A stretch of 20,509 nt of DNA, from contig JAEZTL010000036.1 of assembly GCA_023421395.1 (NCBI GenBank), forward strand, positions 1 through 20,509, read 5' to 3'. Shown here one piece after another: positions 7,881-15,257 of this stretch. This DNA is from Bacillota bacterium. Its GTDB lineage: Bacteria > Bacillota > Clostridia > Christensenellales > Aristaeellaceae. Position numbers and translations under genes: made by a program. Positions within the stretch are counted from its first letter, which is position 1; the number at the start of each line of letters is the position of its first letter. Under the pieces are notes generated by a model that made no database searches, had not been told where the DNA came from, and saw nothing but the letters and a program-made list of their open reading frames with translations.

Positions 7881-8726
7881 TCACGCCTCCAGCGCCTGCC
7901 GCGCCGCGCTGCGCATCGCCAGGCGCGCGATCTCCCGGGGCGGGAGCCCGGCCTTCAGGCCGTGGGCGACGGCGGCGGTGACCGCGTCGCCGCAGCCGTT
8001 AAAATTGACCGCGCGGGTGGCCTCGCCGGGCGCGGTAAAGCCGCCGTCGGGGCCAAGGTACGCGATCCCCGACGCGCCCAGTGAAAGGTACACATGCGTA
8101 GCGCCCATCGCGCGTAGCGCGCCCGCCAGCGCTTCCTGGGGCGCGTCCGGCGAAAGGCCGGTCAGCGCCGCGGCTTCGGCGCGGTTGGGCTTGACGGCGG
8201 TCAGGCGGGGCATGACGCCCGCGAGCCGCGCCGCCTTGGGCGCGGACACGGGGTCGGCCACCACGGGGCAGGCCGCCTTTTGCGCCGCGTACTCCAGCGC
8301 GTCGGGGCGCAGGTTCGCGTCCAATACGAGGAGCGACGCGCCCAGAATCAGCGGAAGCCGCGCCTCGAGCGCTTCGGGGGTCAGAAGCGCCATGGCGGCC
8401 ATGTCGTTCACCGCCAGCCGCAGATCCCCTTCCGGGCCGTTGACGCCGAGGTAGCGGCAGCTGGTTTCCGCCGGGAGCGCGCCCTCAAGGCCGATGCGAA
8501 GCGCCGCGCAGTCCGCCCGGGCGAAGGCGCCGAAGGCGTCGCGCCCCACGGGCGCGATCAGCTGAACCGTTTCGCCCATTTGCACGAGCGACCGGGCGAT
8601 GTTGCGCGCCACGCCGCCCGCCGAGATCTTCACGCGGCCGGGGCTGCTGTCCCCGGGCAGCGGTTCCTGAAAGGGCGCGCCGATGATGTCGATATTCAGA
8701 GCGCCGACGACCGCGATGTACGCCAT
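7881..8726 (-). CDS. psuK: Pseudouridine kinase (PfkB/ribokinase family)
   Basis: This 281-residue PfkB-family sugar kinase is best read as PsuK, which phosphorylates pseudouridine at the 5' position with ATP, making the substrate of PsuG. It starts VVGALNIDIIG, has the substrate-binding signature SAGGVARNIARSL (35-47) with the RNIA typical of nucleoside-type PfkB kinases, KPNRAEAAALTG (179-190), and the PfkB C-terminal motif NFNGCGDAVTAA (241-252). Asp247 is the expected catalytic base; the usual GAGD is GCGD here. It is somewhat shorter than the 313-residue E. coli enzyme. The ATG has AAGGAGG 4 nt upstream. The assignment rests on the family motif plus adjacency to psuG; from sequence alone another nucleoside kinase would be possible. 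Confidence 0.9.
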   Translation of the reverse strand: MAYIAVVGALNIDIIGAPFQEPLPGDSSPGRVKISAGGVARNIARSLVQMGETVQLIAPVGRDAFGAFARADCAALRIGLEGALPAETSCRYLGVNGPEGDLRLAVNDMAAMALLTPEALEARLPLILGASLLVLDANLRPDALEYAAQKAACPVVADPVSAPKAARLAGVMPRLTAVKPNRAEAAALTGLSPDAPQEALAGALRAMGATHVYLSLGASGIAYLGPDGGFTAPGEATRAVNFNGCGDAVTAAVAHGLKAGLPPREIARLAMRSAARQALEA

Positions 8727-8810
8727 GGGGCCTCCTTGGAACGGGGATGGAGAGGCGCCGGAGACGCCGCCGGACCTCCGCCCGGGGGCATGACGCGGAG
8801 CCTCTCATTT

Positions 8811-8836
8811 GAAAATGCCCGCAAGCGGGCATTTTC
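8811..8836 (-). terminator. Hairpin after the sorE-like gene
   Basis: GAAAATGCCCGC (8811-8822) pairs perfectly with GCGGGCATTTTC (8825-8836) over a 2-nt loop. Read on the minus strand the 3' arm ends in ATTTTC and continues AAATGAG, so the U-run is weak. It lies in the 141-bp gap between the sorE-like gene and psuK and may only partly stop transcription. Confidence 0.6.
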
Positions 8837-8867
8837 GGGGTACTTATCATGCGTTTGTATGCGCTGT

Positions 8868-10127
8868 TTACACCGCGATGGGCTTGGCGTTGGCCAGCAG
8901 GTAGTCCTCGGCCTCCTTGGTCCACAGCCCGGCGGGGCAGAGCGCGGCGAGCTTCGCCATCATCGGGTCGGTCTTGCCCTTCTCGGCGAAATCGTCGATG
9001 GCGGTCAGCGGCATGGAGATGCCGGTGTAGATCAGCTTCTTGCCGCCGGGGATCTTGGGCAGGTTCAGCGTGGTTTCGATGACCGCGTCCAGGCCGCCGA
9101 TGTGGGTGATCATGCCGGAGGGATTCAGCTTGCCCTCGGCGATCATCTTGAGCGACTCGATCATGTCGGCCGTGTTGCCGCCGGAGGTGCCCACGATGTG
9201 GGTGGCGTTGTAATGCACGTTGTAGAAGTTGAACTGGGCGGTGAGCTGGGTATTGGTGGGGCCGGCGAAGAAGTTGAGGCAGCCGTCGTGGCCCAGGATC
9301 TTGTCGCCCTGCTCGATGACCGCGGCCACCGGCGCGAAGACCAGCACGTCGTCATAGCCCTTGCCGCCGTTCTGATCGAGCAGCAGCTGAACCGGGTTTT
9401 CCACCTTGGTGTTGAGGTAGATCAGCTTCACGCCGTTTTTGGCGGCCTCTTCCACGCTGTAGATGGAGGCGGCGCGGTCAAGCCGCGGCTGGTCGATGTC
9501 GGTGACGACCAGAAGGCCCGGCTTCCGGTCGCAATGGATGGCATAGTCGATGGCGCCCAGGCCCATGGGGCCCGCGCCGGCGAGGATCGCCATGGAGCCG
9601 CCTTCCTTGATGCCCATGATGTGATCGTACTTGCCCATCTGGGTGTGATACATGGCGTGGTAGGTGCCCACGATGCAGGAAAGGGGCTCGGACACCGAGC
9701 CGTAGAAGTAGGCGGGGGCCTTGTAGTCCAGGAGGCAGTTCATCTCCATGACCTCGGGGGCCAGGATGCAGTAGGTCATGTCGCCGCCCATGTAGCGGTA
9801 GGCATAGCCGGGGGTGGCCATGGAGCCCTTGTAGTTGAGGGCGGGCTGGATGGTGAACTTCTCGCCGGCCTTGTACTTGTCCTTCCACTTCGCGCCGACT
9901 TCGATGATGTCGCCGCAGAACTCATGGCCGATGACGATGGGGTTTTCCGCGATGTCCTTGGGCACGCGCTTGTGGTCGCTGCCCTGGATGGTGGCCTTGT
10001 AGGTGGACATGCAGATGCTGTCCGAGATGATCTTCACCAGAATCTCGTCGTCCTTGAGGGCCGGCAGCTCGAAGCTTTCGAGGCGCAGGTCGTTTTTGCC
10101 GTAGAGCCTGACAGCGGTGGTCTTCAT
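8868..10127 (-). CDS. sorE: Zinc-type dehydrogenase, L-sorbose-1-phosphate reductase-like (SorE)
   Basis: This 419-residue medium-chain dehydrogenase resembles SorE, which reduces L-sorbose-1-phosphate to D-glucitol-6-phosphate with NAD(P)H. The N-terminal stretch (AVRLYGKNDLRLESFELP, DSICMSTYKA, GSDHKRVPKDIAENP, GHEFCGDI) follows the SorE pattern as I recall it. Likely catalytic zinc ligands are Cys39, His68/Glu69 and Glu147 (SEP). The nucleotide fold shows AGAGPMGLGAID (183-194), followed by VVTDID at the end of its second strand. The four-cysteine structural zinc lobe of classical alcohol dehydrogenases is missing. The start has AAGGAGG 8 nt upstream. It is third in a minus-strand run after srlD- and mtlD-like genes, 30 bp behind the latter, which favours a role in polyol/ketose phosphate metabolism. 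Family placement is secure; exact substrate is inferred. Confidence 0.82.
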   Translation of the reverse strand: MKTTAVRLYGKNDLRLESFELPALKDDEILVKIISDSICMSTYKATIQGSDHKRVPKDIAENPIVIGHEFCGDIIEVGAKWKDKYKAGEKFTIQPALNYKGSMATPGYAYRYMGGDMTYCILAPEVMEMNCLLDYKAPAYFYGSVSEPLSCIVGTYHAMYHTQMGKYDHIMGIKEGGSMAILAGAGPMGLGAIDYAIHCDRKPGLLVVTDIDQPRLDRAASIYSVEEAAKNGVKLIYLNTKVENPVQLLLDQNGGKGYDDVLVFAPVAAVIEQGDKILGHDGCLNFFAGPTNTQLTAQFNFYNVHYNATHIVGTSGGNTADMIESLKMIAEGKLNPSGMITHIGGLDAVIETTLNLPKIPGGKKLIYTGISMPLTAIDDFAEKGKTDPMMAKLAALCPAGLWTKEAEDYLLANAKPIAV

Positions 10128-10157
10128 GAAATAACCCTCCTTAGATGCAATGGTCTT

Positions 10158-11333
10158 TTATGGAATGATTCGGCTGGCGCCCAGCACCAGCGGATAGAGC
10201 GGTTCGTCCGGGGAGAGGCCCGAGATTTCCGTCAGCGCGCCGGCGAGGCCCTTTTCAGCCCAGGCGCGGCGCACGGTCCGGGTGCCCTCGTCTCCGTTTT
10301 CGTAGAGGTAACCCATGGCGATGGCGCGGGCGATGACCCGGGGCGTGCCGCCGTGCTTGAGGCTCAGCCTGGCCGCGCCCACCAGGCGGTCGTCCGGGCT
10401 GAGCTTTCGAAGGCTGTCCGCGCCCAGACGCAGAAGATCATCCCGCATGAAAGGGTTCTCGATGAGGCGCAGCATGCGCTCCGTCCAGTCCCGCATCTCC
10501 TCTTGGGAGAAGCCATACTCGCCGACAAGGCCAACGGCGGCCTCCTCCAGCGCTTCCCGGAGCATCGGGCCCAGCGCGCCGTCCGCGGCGACGTCCTTGA
10601 CGTAGGCGAACTTTCGGGGCAGCCCGAGGTAGGCGGCGGTGGCGTGCGCCATGTTGAGCGTGTAGATCTTGCGCACCTCCTCCGCCTTGATGCGGTCCGT
10701 CAGGCGCAGCATCGGAAGGGCGGGCGGCGGGCCCCTGAACCCCTTTTGGTCGGCCACCAGTTCCGGAAAGCCGTTGGTGAATACGGCCAGCGGGTCCTTC
10801 TCCAGGTATTCCTTCGGCGTCTGGGGCGTAATGCGCATGACCACCGTCACCGCGAGCCCGACTTTTTCACGCACGTACCGGAGCGCCAGCTCCTCTCCAG
10901 AGAATACCCGCTCCAGCGCGCCGTAAAACGCCCGGTCCGGCATCATTTGGTTGACGCTGAGGAGAACGTCCATCGGCTCGTCCGGCGTCTGCATTGCGCG
11001 GGCGCGGATGTAGGGGGCCAGCATGTCCGCCAGCGCGTCCAGCATGGAGGCCTGCACCGCCGCGGCGACGATGGGATGGGGCTCGAGCAAACGCCGCATG
11101 ATGGCGCCGCCGTCGTCGATGTGCAGCGCGTCGTAGGCTTCGATGCGCACTTCGGAGAGGCCCTCGCCCGTGGCCTTCCAGATGGTGTAGCCGCCGGCTT
11201 CGTCCAGCCGCTGGACCAGCGGGCGCATCATGTCCACGAACGTCAGGCGGTAGCCAGGCTCGGAGAACACCTCCGCAATGAAGCCGCGGCCGATGCGCCC
11301 CGCGCCCCAGATGACGACAGGTCTATCGCCCAT
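10158..11333 (-). CDS. Mannitol-1-phosphate 5-dehydrogenase-like protein
   Basis: This 391-residue protein belongs to the long-chain polyol dehydrogenase family (MtlD type), which interconverts a hexitol phosphate and fructose-6-phosphate with NAD. It opens with the Rossmann motif VVIWGAGRIGRGF (6-18). It has the family catalytic pattern K-x4-N-x2-H in KIYTLNMAHATAAYLG (Lys222, Asn227, His230). Length is close to MtlD (about 380). The CEN motif usual in MtlD appears altered, as SVNQMM (126-131), so the substrate may differ from mannitol-1-phosphate; I leave the symbol blank. It starts 13 bases after the srlD stop, with only a weak ribosome site (GGGCGG), which suggests translational coupling. 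The sorE-like gene follows 30 bp downstream. Confidence 0.83.
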   Translation of the reverse strand: MGDRPVVIWGAGRIGRGFIAEVFSEPGYRLTFVDMMRPLVQRLDEAGGYTIWKATGEGLSEVRIEAYDALHIDDGGAIMRRLLEPHPIVAAAVQASMLDALADMLAPYIRARAMQTPDEPMDVLLSVNQMMPDRAFYGALERVFSGEELALRYVREKVGLAVTVVMRITPQTPKEYLEKDPLAVFTNGFPELVADQKGFRGPPPALPMLRLTDRIKAEEVRKIYTLNMAHATAAYLGLPRKFAYVKDVAADGALGPMLREALEEAAVGLVGEYGFSQEEMRDWTERMLRLIENPFMRDDLLRLGADSLRKLSPDDRLVGAARLSLKHGGTPRVIARAIAMGYLYENGDEGTRTVRRAWAEKGLAGALTEISGLSPDEPLYPLVLGASRIIP

Positions 11334-11346
11334 GACGCGCCGCCCG

Positions 11347-12129
11347 TCAGGTCAGCTGCTGGCCGCCGGTCACGTTGATGGCCTGGCCGGTCATGTAGGA
11401 GGCCTCGTCCGACAGGAGGAACACCATGAGGTTGGCCACGTCCTCGTACTGGCAGCCGCGCCTCATGGGCACCTGGTTGATGTACTTTTCGCGGATCTTT
11501 TCCTTGGTGGTGCCCTGGTTGCGGGCGTACTGCTCGTAGAGCGAATTGACCCACAAGGGGCTATCCAGCAGGTTGCCCGGGCAGATGGAATTGACGCGGA
11601 TGCCTTCCTCCGCCAGCTCCAGCGCCAGCGACTGGGTGAGACCCACGCCGCCAAACTTCGACGCCGCGTAGGCGCAGTTCTTGGCGGAGCCCTTCTTGCC
11701 GGACTTGGAGTTGATCTGCACGATGGAGCCCCTGCCGTTTTTCCGCATGAAAGAAACCGCGGCCTTGCAGGTGTTGAAGTAGCCGTTCAGATTGACGTCC
11801 ACCACTTTTGCGAACTGCTGATAGGTCATTTCCTCAATCGCGCCGGAGATGAGGATGGCCGCGTTGGACACCAGCATGTCGATCCGGCCGTACTTTTCTT
11901 CCGCCGCCTTGCACATGGCCACGCAGTCCTCGTAGCTGGTCACGTTGACCTTGATGGCGATGGCGTCTTCCAGCGACGCGGCCACGCTCTGAGCCGCCTC
12001 GTAGTTCATGTCGGCGACGACAACCTTCGCGCCTTCGTCGCTTAGCCTCTTGGCCAGCGCCTCGCCCAACCCCTGGGCCGCGCCGGTGATAACCACCACG
12101 CGATCCTTCAAACGCTTACAATCGGACAT
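11347..12129 (-). CDS. srlD: Sorbitol-6-phosphate 2-dehydrogenase (short-chain dehydrogenase)
   Basis: This 260-residue SDR enzyme oxidises D-glucitol-6-phosphate to fructose-6-phosphate with NAD. The nucleotide motif is TGAAQGLG (15-22), followed by VVVADM, SNAA (88-91) and the catalytic YAASK (Tyr154, Lys158) with Ser141/Ser143. The middle and C-terminal parts match my memory of E. coli SrlD closely: QINSKSGKKGS, KFGGVGLTQSLALELAE, GNLLDSP, VPMRRGCQYEDV and the ending ASYMTGQAINVTGGQ. Length also fits (259 in E. coli). The start at 12129 is chosen over longer in-frame options because it begins at the SDR domain, has GGGAGG 10 nt upstream, and the TATAAT at 12163-12168 lies just before it. 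It is the first gene of the minus-strand polyol run. SorD of sorbose operons is the same activity. Confidence 0.9.
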   Translation of the reverse strand: MSDCKRLKDRVVVITGAAQGLGEALAKRLSDEGAKVVVADMNYEAAQSVAASLEDAIAIKVNVTSYEDCVAMCKAAEEKYGRIDMLVSNAAILISGAIEEMTYQQFAKVVDVNLNGYFNTCKAAVSFMRKNGRGSIVQINSKSGKKGSAKNCAYAASKFGGVGLTQSLALELAEEGIRVNSICPGNLLDSPLWVNSLYEQYARNQGTTKEKIREKYINQVPMRRGCQYEDVANLMVFLLSDEASYMTGQAINVTGGQQLT

Positions 12130-12162
12130 ACCGGAGGAACCTCCCTTTTCGAAACGATATCC

Positions 12163-12168
12163 ATTATA
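12163..12168 (-). promoter_or_regulatory. -10 element of the srlD promoter
   Basis: A perfect TATAAT reads on the minus strand 34 bases before the srlD start. No good -35 is found at 16-18 bp; the upstream stretch is rich in T (GGTTTTGTCG), so an activator may be needed. I looked for a catabolite-control (cre) site and found no convincing match. Confidence 0.6.
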
Positions 12169-12300
12169 AGAATAGCATTTTCGACAAAACCACAATAGCC
12201 TGTTCTTGTAAAGACAACGAAACTTGCCGGCGCTCAGCGCAAACGCTCCGGCTTCGGCGGGCAACGGAAATCCGCTTGCGCGGTTCCCCGCTGCGTTTTC

Positions 12301-12487
12301 ATACCAAACCAAACCGTTAATGATTCGTCGAGGCGGGGCTATTTGCGCGGAACTGTGCGGCCTGCCGCTCAACGCAGCGCTGCATTTCGCGCCGAAGGCG
12401 TATCCCGAAGGGCCGCCTCGTTTTGGCTCCCTGTTCCGCATCAAAAATCCTTCCCTCTTTGAAATCATGAATTTTTTTACTTGGTAT
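12301..12487. repeat. Structured repeat, family A copy 2 (187 bp, MITE-like)
   Basis: It begins ATACCAA (12301-12307) and ends TTGGTAT (12481-12487), with 18 of 26 terminal positions inversely matched. It shares long blocks with copy 1 (1512-1671), in the same orientation, and has about 27 extra bases in the middle. Internal pairing differs from copy 1: CGAGGCGG/CCGCCTCG can close a long stem, and GCAGCGCTGC is a palindrome. The flanks add TC and GA, making TCATACCAA/TTGGTATGA. It lies upstream of the srlD promoter and carries no plausible gene. Confidence 0.75.
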
Positions 12488-12500
12488 GAGCGGCCCGCGC

Positions 12501-12549
12501 GAAAAGAAACAGGCAACCTTCGGCGGCTTCTGCCGCCTGATGGTTGCCT
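12501..12549 (-). terminator. Terminator of the AI-2E transporter/aldo-keto reductase unit
   Basis: AGGCAACC (12511-12518) pairs with GGTTGCCT (12542-12549), with an inner GGCGGC/GCCGCC stem (12522-12527 with 12532-12537). On the minus strand it is followed by GTTTCTTTTC (12501-12510). It lies about 130 bases after the reductase stop. Confidence 0.78.
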
Positions 12550-12565
12550 TGAACGGACGGACGCC

Positions 12566-12602
12566 GCGGCCCCCCTTGGCTTGAGAAGGGCGCCGCTTTT
12601 TT
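12566..12602 (+). terminator. Plus-strand terminator-like hairpin with T-run
   Basis: GCGGC (12566-12570) and CCCTT (12573-12577) pair with AAGGG (12586-12590) and GCCGC (12592-12596), followed by TTTTTT (12597-12602). No plus-strand gene precedes it in this gap; it may block antisense transcription entering the reductase gene. Confidence 0.55.
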
Positions 12603-12629
12603 AATTTCCCTTATGGGGTTTCCAAAGGG

Positions 12630-12669
12630 CGCCCTTGGGCGGGGGTTCCGGGGGCGCCGCCCAAGGGCG
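12630..12669. repeat. 13-bp perfect stem just after the aldo/keto reductase stop
   Basis: CGCCCTTGGGCGG (12630-12642) pairs perfectly with CCGCCCAAGGGCG (12657-12669) around a 14-nt loop, 10 bases beyond the stop codon of the minus-strand reductase gene. No U-run follows, so an mRNA 3'-end stabiliser or a repeat is more likely than a terminator. Confidence 0.65.
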
Positions 12670-12679
12670 TTCCCTGAGG

Positions 12680-13789
12680 CTACGCGTCCAGCAGCGCGGC
12701 GCAGTCCCGCAGGAGGCTGGAAATTTCAAGGTGCTGGGGGCAGTTGCCCTCGCAGGCCTGACAGGCGATGCAGTCGCCCGCGCGGCCGCTGCCGTTGGCC
12801 AGCAGCCACTTGTAATGGCTCAGGAGCGAGGGCTGAGGGCCGAAGCGCATCACGGAAGTGGCGGTTTCGAAGATGCCGGGGATGTTGATCTTCTGCGGGC
12901 AGCCGTCCACGCAGTAGCCGCAGGCGGTGCAGGGGATGGAGGGCATGGCGCGCAGGGTCTTGACCGCCTCCTGCAGCGCGGCCTGTTCGGCCTCGCCCAG
13001 CGGCTCGAAATGGCGGAAGGTTTCGATGTTCTCGGTCATCTGGTCAAAGGTGGACATACCGCTGAGGATCGTCGCCACGCCGGGGAGCGACAGGCAGTAG
13101 GAAAGCGCCCACCGGGCGTCGGACCAGTCCGGATGCAGCGCCCTGAGCGGCGCGGCGGCCTTTTCGGGCAGCGTGCTCAGCACGCCGCCCTTGACCGGCT
13201 CCATCACCACGATGTCCACGCCGTGAGCGCGGGCGCATTCGTAGCACTTCCGGGACTGAACCTTTTCGTCCTCCCAGTCCAGATAGTTGATCTGCAGCTG
13301 CACGAACTCGACCTCCGGATGCGCGGAGAGGATGGTCTCCAGCACGTCGGCGGTATCGTGGAACGAGAAGCCGATGGAACGGGCCAGCCCCTTTTCCTTG
13401 AGGGACCGGAGGAACGCCCATTCGCCGAATTCGTCCAGCGCGGCAAGGCGCTCGCCGTTCAGCGCATGCAAAAGATACCGGTCAAAATATGCCGCGCCGG
13501 TGCGCGCAAGCTGCGTATGGAACAGCTTCTCCGGGTCCTCCGGGCCCTTGACCAGCCAGACGGGCAGCTTTGTGGCCAGGCGGAAGGCCTCCCTCGGGTG
13601 GCGGTCCGTCACCGCGGCCTTGACGCCGCCCTCGCTCTTGCCGTTGTGGTAGCCCCAGGCGGTGTCAAACCACACGCCGCCGCCGGACAGAAAACCGTCC
13701 GCCATGCGGCCGGTTTCGGCGAGGTCGATCTCCCCGCCCGATTGAGGCAGGCGCATCATGCCCATGCCCAGCTTTTCGATCACATTCAT
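12680..13789 (-). CDS. Aldo/keto reductase with two 4Fe-4S motifs
   Basis: This 369-residue protein joins an aldo/keto reductase barrel to a C-terminal ferredoxin-like region. The barrel has the full catalytic tetrad Asp42, Tyr47, Lys74 and His108 (FDTAWGY, LATKLP, LLHAL), plus SIGFSFHD (138-145) and VMEPVKGG (195-202). The tail has CTACGYCVDGCP (Cys287/290/293/297) and CIACQACEGNCP (Cys340/343/346/350), two complete CxxCxxCxxxCP clusters. Members of this subfamily are common in anaerobes; the physiological substrate is generally unknown. It would be cytosolic and likely takes or gives electrons via the clusters. The start ATG overlaps the stop of the upstream gene as ATGA (13786-13789), so translation is coupled; AAAGGGG lies upstream. 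A terminator follows at 12501-12549. Confidence 0.92.
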   Translation of the reverse strand: MNVIEKLGMGMMRLPQSGGEIDLAETGRMADGFLSGGGVWFDTAWGYHNGKSEGGVKAAVTDRHPREAFRLATKLPVWLVKGPEDPEKLFHTQLARTGAAYFDRYLLHALNGERLAALDEFGEWAFLRSLKEKGLARSIGFSFHDTADVLETILSAHPEVEFVQLQINYLDWEDEKVQSRKCYECARAHGVDIVVMEPVKGGVLSTLPEKAAAPLRALHPDWSDARWALSYCLSLPGVATILSGMSTFDQMTENIETFRHFEPLGEAEQAALQEAVKTLRAMPSIPCTACGYCVDGCPQKINIPGIFETATSVMRFGPQPSLLSHYKWLLANGSGRAGDCIACQACEGNCPQHLEISSLLRDCAALLDA

Positions 13790-15042
13790 GGTTTATTCCC
13801 CTTTCCCGTGTGGATTTTTTCCTGAACCTGCGGCATGCGGCAGATGCTCTCGGGCAGCCCGGGCGCATCGTAGGCCGCGGTATCGGACGGCATGCCGCGC
13901 TTTTTCAGCCGGTCGCGCACCAGCGCGCTCATCATTTCGTAGAGAACCGCGAAAATCGGGATGAACACGATCATGCCGGTCACCCCGAAGAGCCCGCCGC
14001 CCAGAATGATCGCCAGGATCACCCAGAAGGAGGAGATGCCCAGCGAATCCCCCAGAATCCTGGGGCCGAACACGTTGCCGTCCAGCTGCTGCAGCACCAC
14101 GATGAACACCAGAAACCACAGCGCGCTGACCGGGTTGACCATCAAAAGGATTACGATGCCGATCACCGCGCCCAGGAACGCGCCGATGAACGGGATGATG
14201 TTGGTCACCGCCACGATCACGCTGATGAGCAGCGCGTAATCCATCCTGAAGACCAGCATGCCGATGTAGCAGGCGATGCCCACCACCACGGTTTCGATCA
14301 GCTTTCCGGAAATGAAGCCGGTAAAAATCTGGTGGGTGCGCCCCGTCCAATAGGTGAGCACGCACACATGCTCCGGCTTGAGAAACGCGCAGCACAGCTT
14401 TTTGCCCTGCGCCAGAAACTTTTCCCGGCCGAAGAGCATGTAAATGGAAATAATTACCGACATGAAAAGGTTCACCGAGACGCCCCAGATGTTGTAGCTC
14501 ATGTTCAGCAGGCTCAGGAGCAGCTTACCCAGGTAGTCCATGCCGGTGTGCATGATGTCTTCCCACTGCAGGAGCATATTCTGGGAGGATTGGCCGGTGA
14601 TGTCGGTGATATTGAACTCCCGCAAAAACCACTCGATGTCGGCCCGGTGCTCGGTGACCACGCCGGTGACCGCGCCGGTCAGCGACTGGGCGGAATACAC
14701 GAACTGCGGCACCACGATCACCAGGAACCCGATCACCAGCGTAAAAAGCACCGCGTACATGATCACCAGCGCCAGCGCGCGGTACAGCTTCATCCGCATG
14801 CGGGAGGGCTTGCCCCCCGGCGGCAGATGGCTCAGCATGTGCTCGATGAAGCGGATCGGCGGGCGCATCATCAGCGCGATGAATAGGCCGATGATCAGCG
14901 GCGACAGGATGCTCATGAACTTGGAAACGCCGTTCATGATGTCGTTGATCCGGTAGAGCACCACCGCGAACAGCACGATGGCGCAACCGGTCAGGATGTT
15001 GGCGATCATGCGCGCGCGCGTTTCGCCGCCGATCTTCTGCAT
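13786..15042 (-). CDS. AI-2E family transporter (PerM/TqsA/YtvI-like membrane protein)
   Basis: This 418-residue integral membrane protein belongs to the AI-2E transporter family (Pfam type PF01594), whose members include the E. coli autoinducer-2 exporter TqsA and several Na+/H+ antiporter-like proteins. Hydrophobic segments lie at about 13-30, 43-60, 90-112, 185-204, 250-265, 268-285, 286-302, 306-320 and 338-370. Conserved pieces are NIIPFIGAFLGA (281-292) and LQQLDGNVFGPRILGDSLG (317-335). The large loop 113-180 between early and later helices is typical. The substrate cannot be read from sequence. The start at 15042 has GGGGAGG 7 nt upstream. Its last codons overlap the reductase start (ATGA), so the two make one unit; whether they share a pathway is unclear. 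Confidence 0.9.
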   Translation of the reverse strand: MQKIGGETRARMIANILTGCAIVLFAVVLYRINDIMNGVSKFMSILSPLIIGLFIALMMRPPIRFIEHMLSHLPPGGKPSRMRMKLYRALALVIMYAVLFTLVIGFLVIVVPQFVYSAQSLTGAVTGVVTEHRADIEWFLREFNITDITGQSSQNMLLQWEDIMHTGMDYLGKLLLSLLNMSYNIWGVSVNLFMSVIISIYMLFGREKFLAQGKKLCCAFLKPEHVCVLTYWTGRTHQIFTGFISGKLIETVVVGIACYIGMLVFRMDYALLISVIVAVTNIIPFIGAFLGAVIGIVILLMVNPVSALWFLVFIVVLQQLDGNVFGPRILGDSLGISSFWVILAIILGGGLFGVTGMIVFIPIFAVLYEMMSALVRDRLKKRGMPSDTAAYDAPGLPESICRMPQVQEKIHTGKGNKP

Positions 15043-15101
15043 AGCCCCGCCTCCCCGCCTGAAGGATTTTCAATCGGATAGCGCCCGCAGGCGCCTCCAC
15101 C

Positions 15102-15110
15102 AGTTTAGCA
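15102..15110 (-). promoter_or_regulatory. Possible extended -10 promoter of the AI-2E transporter unit
   Basis: On the minus strand TGCTAAACT is an extended -10 (TGN plus TAAACT) about 60 bases upstream of the transporter start. The -35 region is poor. Tentative. Confidence 0.4.
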
Positions 15111-15169
15111 TAAATATGCCGCGCCGAAAAGCGCGCCACTCGTCACAAACGTGAATTTTTTAAGAGGAC

Positions 15170-15198
15170 TTGACGCTGTGACTGGAAAATGTTACAAT
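15170..15198 (+). promoter_or_regulatory. Promoter of the caspase/BIG2 gene
   Basis: TTGACG (15170-15175), a 17-bp spacer and TACAAT (15193-15198), preceded by TGT, form a strong promoter. Transcription should start near 15205, giving a leader of about 53 nt. The layout is nearly the same as the CAP gene promoter at 19442-19470. Confidence 0.85.
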
Positions 15199-15257
15199 TT
15201 CAAGACGGACTGTTGCTTTTCTACTTCCTTTTTCGATCTTTTTCGGAGGCGTGGGAT

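Noticed and set aside
8280..11378. 1032-codon plus-strand open frame
   Set aside because: It is antisense to psuK, sorE and the mtlD-like gene, each of which has intact catalytic motifs, good ribosome sites and family lengths.
12130..12516. 389-codon version of the srlD frame, with a peptide beginning MRNREPKRGG
   Set aside because: The extension runs through the srlD promoter and repeat family A copy 2. In copy 1 the matching frame stops after about 14 codons, so the repeat is unlikely to code for a conserved protein.
15189..15257. Upstream ATG of the caspase gene giving 23 extra residues
   Set aside because: It precedes the predicted transcript start (about 15205), has no ribosome site, and would bury the signal peptide.
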